Shown: positions 7,567 to 11,544 of the stretch, piece by piece
Position numbering within the stretch: position 1 is the stretch's first letter
Layout of the letters: every line of letters starts with the position of its first letter
NCBI GenBank assembly: GCA_016234955.1
Contig: JACRNN010000017.1
Location: forward strand, 1-11,544
DNA length: 11,544 nucleotides
Reading direction: 5' to 3'
Source of the DNA: Deltaproteobacteria bacterium
Lineage (GTDB): Bacteria > Desulfobacterota > GWC2-55-46
Made by a program: the position numbers and the translations under genes
The notes under the pieces: model-generated
The model's database searches: none
Told to the model about the DNA's origin: nothing
What the model saw: the letters and a program-made list of their open reading frames with translations, nothing else

Positions 7567-8814
7567 ATGCCGGAGATGAGCTTTTTCCAGGAGGTGCTCG
7601 CAAACCTTGACGAGGCGAACAAGCACCTGAACCTGCCGCCAGCGGTATACGAACGATTGAGGAACCCGCGCAGGGCCCTTATAGTCTCCCTGCCTGTAAA
7701 GATGGACGACGGCAGAGTCGAGTTTTTCAAGGGGTACAGGGTACAGTACGACTTCGCAAGGGGGCCGGGCAAAGGGGGGGTACGCTACCACCCGAGGGTC
7801 TCGCTCGACGAGGTGACCGCCCTGGCGGCGCTCATGAACTGGAAGTGCGCCGTTGTAGACATCCCCTTTGGCGGGGCCAAGGGAGGGGTGGAGTGCGACC
7901 CGACGCGGATGAGCAAATCCGAGCTTGAGAGGCTCACCAGGAGGTATACCTACGAGATAGGGCTTCTGATAGGCCCTGAATCCGATATACCGGCCCCTGA
8001 CGTCTATACCGACGAGCAGACGATGGCGTGGATGATGGACACCTACTCGATGATGAAGGGGTACGCGGTGCCCGGCGTGGTGACCGGCAAGCCGGTAAGC
8101 ATAGGGGGGTCGCTCGGCAGGAACAAGGCCACTTCGGCGGGGCTCGTCACCGTTGTTGTGGAGGCGCTCAAGCATCTCGATATGGGGCTCGATAATATCC
8201 GCGTGACCGTCCTCGGGTTCGGCAAGGTCGGCTACCACGCCGCCAGGATACTCCATGAAATGGGGGCAAAGGTAATAGGCGTTGCCGACTCCAAAGGCGC
8301 CATATACAACCCCAGGGGGCTCGACATAGACGCCGCGCACAGTCACAAGTTGGAGACCGGCGCCCTTAAGGGCTTCAAACCGGCCGAGGATATGACGGTG
8401 GACGATCTCCTCGGCATCGAATCCGACGTACTGGTCCCGGCGGCGCTCGAGGGGCAGATACACCGCGCGAACGTCGAGAGGATAAGGACCAGGGTCATCG
8501 CCGAGGGCGCGAACAACCCCATAACCAACGAGGCCGACAGGGTCCTGAGGGACAGGAACGTCTTTATACTCCCCGGGGTCCTGGCCAATGCCGGGGGCGT
8601 GGTGGTATCTTACTTCGAATGGGTCCAGGACCTGCAGAGGTTCTTCTGGAACGAGGCCGAGATAAACCAGCGGCTCACCGCTATAATCAAGAAGGCGTTC
8701 GGGGAGGTGCTCAACATCTCCCTCGAAAAAAAGATAGAGATGAGGACGGCGGCCACGGTCCTTGGCGTCCAGAGGGTCGCCGAGGCTATCATGATACGCG
8801 GACTGTATCCGTGA
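7567..8814 (+). CDS. gdhA: Glutamate dehydrogenase (Glu/Leu/Phe/Val dehydrogenase family)
   Basis: Reversible NAD(P)-dependent amination of 2-oxoglutarate with ammonium to give glutamate, as a soluble hexamer. At 415 residues it matches the short bacterial/archaeal class. The family signature IPFGGAKGGVECDP (99-112) is complete, with catalytic Lys105. Other substrate-domain motifs are GPGKGGVRYHP (66-76) and MNWKCAVVD (90-98). The Rossmann glycine motif is LGFGKVGYHAA (216-226), with ADSKG (240-244) after the second strand. Cofactor preference cannot be fixed from these residues. IAEGANNPIT and LPGVLANAGGVVVSYFEW (335-352) close the cofactor domain as in true GDHs. GlnE controls the competing glutamine synthetase route two genes upstream. 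The TGA overlaps the edge of an inverted R4 repeat. Confidence 0.95.
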   Translation: MPEMSFFQEVLANLDEANKHLNLPPAVYERLRNPRRALIVSLPVKMDDGRVEFFKGYRVQYDFARGPGKGGVRYHPRVSLDEVTALAALMNWKCAVVDIPFGGAKGGVECDPTRMSKSELERLTRRYTYEIGLLIGPESDIPAPDVYTDEQTMAWMMDTYSMMKGYAVPGVVTGKPVSIGGSLGRNKATSAGLVTVVVEALKHLDMGLDNIRVTVLGFGKVGYHAARILHEMGAKVIGVADSKGAIYNPRGLDIDAAHSHKLETGALKGFKPAEDMTVDDLLGIESDVLVPAALEGQIHRANVERIRTRVIAEGANNPITNEADRVLRDRNVFILPGVLANAGGVVVSYFEWVQDLQRFFWNEAEINQRLTAIIKKAFGEVLNISLEKKIEMRTAATVLGVQRVAEAIMIRGLYP

Positions 8815-8975
8815 AACCTCTTAGGACTCAAGACCAAAGGGGTTTCAGAACGCTAAAATCCCGCATACCCCCGCCCATAAACCACCCCTAAGCCCAGGCT
8901 GCGGGCCGGGCGCTATGCATGTTCATGGCCCGCTAAGCTTGCTTTCGAGAAATTATACCCGGAGGAAAATTAAAA
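8812..8975. repeat. Interspersed repeat block 3 between gdhA and dnaA
   Basis: Begins within the gdhA stop codon. Inverted R4 (8812-8853) matches 4640-4681 on the opposite strand, sharing CGTTCT, CTTGAGTCC and GAGGTTTC. A degenerate R1 follows (8879-8908; AACCACCCC kept, hairpin lost), then exact R3 (8911-8925) and R2 (8936-8974), in which GAAATTATACCCGGAGGAAAATTAAAA matches the copies at 10634-10662 and 11042-11070 with few changes. The -35 of the proposed dnaA promoter lies just beyond R2. Confidence 0.75.
8813..8846 (+). terminator. Long hairpin at the gdhA stop, terminator-like or mRNA-protecting
   Basis: The arms 8813-8825 (GAAACCTCTTAGG) and 8834-8846 (CCAAAGGGGTTTC) form a 13-position stem with one G-U pair and one mismatch, and an 8-nt loop. 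It begins inside the TGA of gdhA. There is no T-run on the plus strand, so factor-independent termination of gdhA is uncertain; blocking 3' exonucleases, as REP hairpins do, is as likely. It is the inverted copy of module R4. Confidence 0.45.
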
Positions 8976-8978
8976 GAC

Positions 8979-9007
8979 TTGAAAACATGCTCTTACTCTG
9001 ATACATT
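8979..9007 (+). promoter_or_regulatory. Candidate dnaA promoter
   Basis: TTGAAA (8979-8984, 5/6), a 17-nt spacer and TACATT (9002-9007, 4/6). The -10 hexamer and spacing equal those of the clpB promoter. Transcription would start near 9014, giving a leader of about 140 nt, and the DnaA boxes at 9032-9063 would lie just downstream, fitting DnaA autorepression. A second -10-like TATAAG (9137-9142) close to the ATG lacks a good -35. Confidence 0.5.
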
Positions 9008-9031
9008 TGCCTCCTACCGGGGACAAAAAAG

Positions 9032-9063
9032 TTATCAACAGATGTGAATAAACCTGTGAATAC
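9032..9063. promoter_or_regulatory. Cluster of three DnaA boxes upstream of dnaA
   Basis: Against TTATCCACA: TTATCAACA on the plus strand (9032-9040, 8/9); TTATTCACA on the minus strand (9043-9051, 8/9); GTATTCACA on the minus strand (9055-9063, 7/9). The two minus-strand boxes are 12 bp apart in phase. Three close matches in 32 bp right before dnaA indicate autoregulation, an origin sub-region, or both. The rest of the spacer to 9153 shows no further boxes or repeats. Confidence 0.7.
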
Positions 9064-9153
9064 TTTTCGGCCCCAATCCCTGCGGCGGGGCTGGAACTGG
9101 GCGTAATGTCTTACCTTTCAACTCTTAGCGTTTCTCTATAAGCGGGCCTCTTT

Positions 9154-10488
9154 ATGACCGACTCCGAACTGATCTGGAAAAGCTGCCTTGCCGGTATTGT
9201 CGAGCACGTAAGTCCTCAGCACTTTGCCACATGGTTCCGTCCGATGAAGTTCCTCGGAGGCTCTTCCGACTCGATAGAGCTCGAGGTCCCGAACCGCTTC
9301 TTCCTCGAATGGATAAGGGAGCACTATCTGCCGCTCATCCAGGAGGTCATCAGGCGGGTCGCCAAAAAGGACGTCTCCATCGCCTGGAGGGTCGGCGACG
9401 AGTCGGCCGACTTGGGCGCCCCCTCAAGCAAGAAGGGGTCTTCGAAAGAGGGCGGGGCAAAGACGGCAAAGCCCGTGGGCCTCGGCCTGAACCCCAAGTA
9501 CACGTTCGAGAACTTCGTCGTGGGCAAGGCCAACGAGTTCGCGCACGCGGCCTGCAGCGCCGTTGCAAACCACCTCGGCAGCAAATACAACCCGCTCTTC
9601 ATATACGGGTGCGTGGGTCTGGGCAAGACGCACCTGCTTCAGGCCATAGGGCAGAAGGTCCTGCAGAACAACCCCAACGCCAAGGTCTGCTACTACACCT
9701 CCGAGCGGTTCATGAACGACTTCATAAACTTCGTGAGCAGGCAGAAGATGGCGGACTTCAGGGGTAAGTTCCGCAACGTCGACGTCCTGCTCATAGACGA
9801 CATACAGTTCTGGGCCGGCAAGGAGAGGACCCAGGAAGAGTTCTTCCACACCTTCAACACGCTCTATGAGTTGCACAGGCAGATCGTGGTCACGAGCGAC
9901 AAGTTCCCCAAAGACATCGACGGGCTTGAAGAGCGCCTGCGGAGCCGCTTTGAATGGGGCCTGGTGGCGGACATTCAACCCCCGGATACCGAGACCAAGA
10001 TAGCGATCCTCAAGAAAAAGGCGAAGGCCGAGGGCATAAAGCTCCACGACGACGTCGCCGGCTGGCTCGCTTCGGTCAGCAGCTCCAACGTAAGGGAGCT
10101 CGAGGGGTTTTTAAACAGGATCCTGGCGGTCTCCAGCCTTACGAACCAGGAGATAACCCTGCAGATGAGCAAGGAGGCGCTTAAAAACCTCCTCAAGGAA
10201 AAGGAAGAGAAGGTCCTGACCATAGACGAGATACAGAAGGCCGTCTGCGCGTTCTATAATATAAAGTTTTCGGACTTGAGATCGAAGAGAAGGCATAGGG
10301 TCATAGCGCTGCCGCGCCAGGTCGCGATGTACATATCGAGGGAGTACGGGAAGTTCTCTTTCCCGGAGATAGGGTCGTGTTTCGGCGGGAAGGACCACTC
10401 AACAGCCATACACGCCGTTAAAAAGTTGGAAAACCCGGAGTTGAAGTACGCGCTCAGGACCATTAAACAGAACCTCGGCGTCAACTGA
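9154..10488 (+). CDS. dnaA: Chromosomal replication initiator DnaA
   Basis: ATP-dependent initiator that binds DnaA boxes, melts the origin and helps load the helicase. At 444 residues it is of normal length. Domain I (1-75) begins with WKSCLAGIVEHVSPQHFATWF. A short Ser/Lys-rich linker follows. The AAA+ domain III starts near residue 110, with Walker A GCVGLGKT (152-159, Lys158) and Walker B LLIDDIQF (212-219, Asp215/Asp216). The box VII region LEERLRSRFEWGL carries the arginine finger. Domain IV has the DNA-binding motif FGGKDHSTAIHA (410-421). Cys153 replaces the usual second glycine of GGxGLGKT, and Lys413 replaces the usual arginine of the RDHST motif. A TAA at 9139-9141 lies in frame upstream, so ATG 9154 is the first start. 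It has no recognisable Shine-Dalgarno sequence. dnaN follows after 731 bp. Confidence 0.98.
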   Translation: MTDSELIWKSCLAGIVEHVSPQHFATWFRPMKFLGGSSDSIELEVPNRFFLEWIREHYLPLIQEVIRRVAKKDVSIAWRVGDESADLGAPSSKKGSSKEGGAKTAKPVGLGLNPKYTFENFVVGKANEFAHAACSAVANHLGSKYNPLFIYGCVGLGKTHLLQAIGQKVLQNNPNAKVCYYTSERFMNDFINFVSRQKMADFRGKFRNVDVLLIDDIQFWAGKERTQEEFFHTFNTLYELHRQIVVTSDKFPKDIDGLEERLRSRFEWGLVADIQPPDTETKIAILKKKAKAEGIKLHDDVAGWLASVSSSNVRELEGFLNRILAVSSLTNQEITLQMSKEALKNLLKEKEEKVLTIDEIQKAVCAFYNIKFSDLRSKRRHRVIALPRQVAMYISREYGKFSFPEIGSCFGGKDHSTAIHAVKKLENPELKYALRTIKQNLGVN

Positions 10489-10499
10489 TTTTTTTAACG

Positions 10500-10695
10500 T
10501 TGAAGCTCCCCGCGGCAAGCCGCGCTTAATTTACCCGAAGGAAACAATGAACCACCCCGGAGCAAGCTACGGGGTATCCGAAAGGAAGTATCTATTTCTA
10601 TTCGCTCGCTATGCATGTTCATAGCTTGCTTCGAGGAATTATACCCGAAGGAAACATTAAAACCCCTTAGGCCTTAACCTGGTAGGTTTCATATA
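10500..10695. repeat. Interspersed repeat block 4, most complete composite
   Basis: Order: a GC hairpin CGCGG-CAAG-CCGCG (10511-10524); TTTACCCGAAGGAAAC (R2-like end); R1 (10545-10586) with CCCCGGAGC-AA-GCTACGGGG, 8 of 9 pairs; AAGGAAGTATCTAT (10582-10595), present inverted at 7471-7484; R3 (10607-10621); R2 (10621-10662); R4 hairpin (arms 10660-10671 and 10678-10689). R1 reads ATG AAC CAC CCC from 10547 as a 25-codon micro-ORF ending at 10624 with AAGGA just upstream; this is probably incidental. Similar composites, some rearranged or inverted, occupy the other co-directional gaps. Confidence 0.8.
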
Positions 10696-10781
10696 AGACC
10701 CCTTGCAAGCCGTGCCGGGCGCAACGCCCTCCATACATTTTCCGGCGCTGTGCGTAACCCTGTTAGTCAACTGTCGGCAAC

Positions 10782-10974
10782 TGTTGATATGGTGTTGGCA
10801 AGTTTTGGGCTGTTTGCGTTCTTTCATGAAAAAGGGGAACGATGTTGATAAGCTAAAAGAGACATCAACAGGCAGAGCGTGGTTAAATTCAACTATATTC
10901 AACGGCTTGGCGGCTTATAAACATATCTGCAACGCTTACTACTACGGCTGCTAAGCTTTATAATTATTTTAATG
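10782..10974. other. Candidate replication origin between dnaA and dnaN
   Basis: DnaA-box-like sites: ATATCAACA (10782-10790, minus, 7/9), TTATCAACA (10843-10851, minus, 8/9, same 9-mer as upstream of dnaA), ACATCAACA (10862-10870, plus, 6/9) and TTATAAACA (10915-10923, plus, 7/9). Then TTA-CTA-CTA-CGG-CTG-CTA (10936-10953), whose complement reads 3'-AAT GAT GAT GCC GAC GAT, resembling the DnaA-trio. An AT-only core TTTATAATTATTTTAA (10957-10972) follows directly. The order boxes, trio, AT-rich tract is that described for the B. subtilis unwinding region, also between dnaA and dnaN. The preceding stretch 10696-10781 holds only a small GGGCG/CGCCC hairpin. No convincing gene is seen anywhere in 10489-11219. 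Confidence 0.5.
10936..10964 (+). promoter_or_regulatory. Possible dnaN promoter overlapping the AT-rich tract
   Basis: TATAAT (10959-10964) is a perfect -10, preceded at 17 nt by TTACTA (10936-10941), only 3/6 to the -35 consensus. The leader to dnaN would be about 250 nt and would carry a repeat block and two palindromes. The -10 may instead simply be part of an origin unwinding element. Confidence 0.3.
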
Positions 10975-11072
10975 AACCACCCCGGAGCAAGCTCAGGGGT
11001 ATCCGAAGAAATTTACGTTCATAGCTTGCGAAGCAAGCTTCGAGGAATTATACCCGGAGGAAACATTAAAAG
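10971..11072. repeat. Interspersed repeat block 5 (R1 + R2)
   Basis: R1 (10971-11010) has CCCCGGAGC-AA-GCTCAGGGG, 8 of 9 pairs. R2 (11019-11070) contains AGCTTGC-GAA-GCAAGCT (11023-11039), a perfect 7-bp stem, followed by GAGGAATTATACCCGGAGG and AAACATTAAAA. Compared with block 4, the stretch carrying R3 is missing between R1 and R2, so the composite looks modular. The GGAGG in R2 is not followed by a start codon at a usable distance. Confidence 0.8.
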
Positions 11073-11125
11073 GGTGATGAAAAGCACCATTCCATGCAAT
11101 CCATGTACGGATTGCCAAATTGCGA

Positions 11126-11188
11126 GGCTTGGCGGAATCCCATTCGGCCAAGCCGTAGTTGAAAAGGCCATGAATGGACTTTTTCAAC
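11126..11188. repeat. Two tandem palindromes upstream of dnaN
   Basis: First: GGCTTGGC (11126-11133) with GCCAAGCC (11147-11154), a perfect 8-bp stem and 13-nt loop. Second: GTTGAAAAGGCCAT (11158-11171) with ATGGACTTTTTCAAC (11174-11188), nearly symmetrical with one G-T pair and one bulged base. They differ in sequence from R1-R4. They lie in the predicted dnaN leader or could be a separate small element. Confidence 0.55.
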
Positions 11189-11219
11189 ATACTGATAGAG
11201 CAAAGGGGGGATCATAGAG

Positions 11220-11544
11220 ATGAAGTTTACTATAGATAAGGTCAATTTCATAAAGGTGCTCCAAAGGATACAGGGCATAGTGGAGAAGAGAAATACGATG
11301 CCCATCCTCGCAAACGTCCTCCTCGAAGCGTCCAGTTCCCGTATTTCAACGATGGCGACGGACCTTGAGGTCTTTATAAAAGACTCCGTACAGGCGGATG
11401 TGTCCGAAGATGGCTCCGTGACGGTGAACGCGAGGAAGCTCTTTGAAATAGTAAAGGAGCTCCCGGGAGACACCATATACCTCTCTTCGACAAAGGACGA
11501 TAAGGTTGCGCTAAAGGCAGGAAAGGCGAAGTTCAACATCATGG
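11220..11544 (+). CDS. dnaN: DNA polymerase III beta sliding clamp, N-terminal part (truncated by window edge)
   Basis: Ring-shaped clamp that tethers DNA polymerase III and other enzymes to DNA. The 108 visible codons start MKFTIDKVNFIKVLQRIQGIVEKRN and contain TMPILANVLLEA, MATDLEVFI, VNARKLFEIVKELP and KDDKVALKAGKAKFNIM, the standard succession of the first clamp domain. AAAGGGGGG (11202-11210) lies 9 nt before the ATG and is a fair, not ideal, ribosome-binding site. The long spacer after dnaA suggests its own promoter rather than simple co-transcription. The frame is open to the right edge. Confidence 0.96.
   Translation, partial: MKFTIDKVNFIKVLQRIQGIVEKRNTMPILANVLLEASSSRISTMATDLEVFIKDSVQADVSEDGSVTVNARKLFEIVKELPGDTIYLSSTKDDKVALKAGKAKFNIM

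Noticed and set aside
10390..10407. Lys413 in place of arginine in the DnaA DNA-binding motif as a sign of altered specificity
   Set aside because: The known family signature allows Lys or Arg there. The neighbouring Asp, His, Ser and Thr are intact, and the boxes found are near consensus.
10486..10496. T-run right after the dnaA stop as an intrinsic terminator
   Set aside because: Seven T follow the TGA, but no hairpin precedes them. The nearby GC hairpin lies after the run, so polarity is wrong for dnaA.
10703..10954. 83-codon TTG-start frame between dnaA and dnaN
   Set aside because: No ribosome-binding site, no recognisable domain, cysteine- and tryptophan-rich composition unlike the neighbours, and it overlaps DnaA boxes and the trio-like motif. 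An opposite-strand frame (10657-10902) runs into R4. Both look incidental.
10972..11217. 81-codon frame ending just before dnaN
   Set aside because: Its first third is R1/R2 repeat and the rest spans the two palindromes. No start signal and no domain.

Overview
The window is a GC-rich bacterial chromosome segment with dense, mostly co-oriented genes and heavy use of ATA and AGG codons despite the GC content. Gene content and codon use suit a deep-branching environmental lineage of the Desulfobacterota (former Deltaproteobacteria) or Nitrospirota type. That placement is inference and the sequence does not settle it.

Layout: (1) 1-1266, minus strand: the first 422 codons of the disaggregase gene clpB, cut by the left edge. 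(2) 1267-1456: a divergent promoter region with a good clpB promoter, a perfect 8-bp inverted repeat over its -35 box, and a glnE promoter placed so close to the ATG that a leaderless transcript is predicted. (3) 1457-4567: glnE, the two-headed adenylyltransferase/deadenylase of glutamine synthetase. (4) 4723-7419: a large unnamed protein joining a DUF4388/PATAN-like region, TPRs, an ExeA/GspA-type AAA ATPase and a late membrane helix; both ends of the longest reading frame run into interspersed repeats. (5) 7567-8814: gdhA, glutamate dehydrogenase. (6) 9154-10488: dnaA, preceded by a promoter and three DnaA boxes. (7) 10489-11219: 731 bp without a convincing gene, holding repeats, DnaA boxes, a DnaA-trio-like motif, an AT-rich tract and two palindromes; a candidate replication origin. 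(8) 11220 to the right edge: start of dnaN, the sliding clamp.

The functions form three groups: replication initiation (dnaA, origin, dnaN), nitrogen assimilation (glnE and gdhA) and protein quality control (clpB). The ExeA-like protein probably acts at the inner membrane, but its target is unknown.

The least ordinary feature is a modular family of palindromic repeats (called here R1-R4) filling every co-directional intergenic gap and absent from the divergent clpB/glnE promoter region. One module is a hairpin kept by compensating base changes in three copies. Another translates to the same short peptide in three copies, one of which forms the C-terminus of the ExeA-like protein. The second main point is the pair of DnaA-box clusters flanking dnaA, which suggests a bipartite origin.
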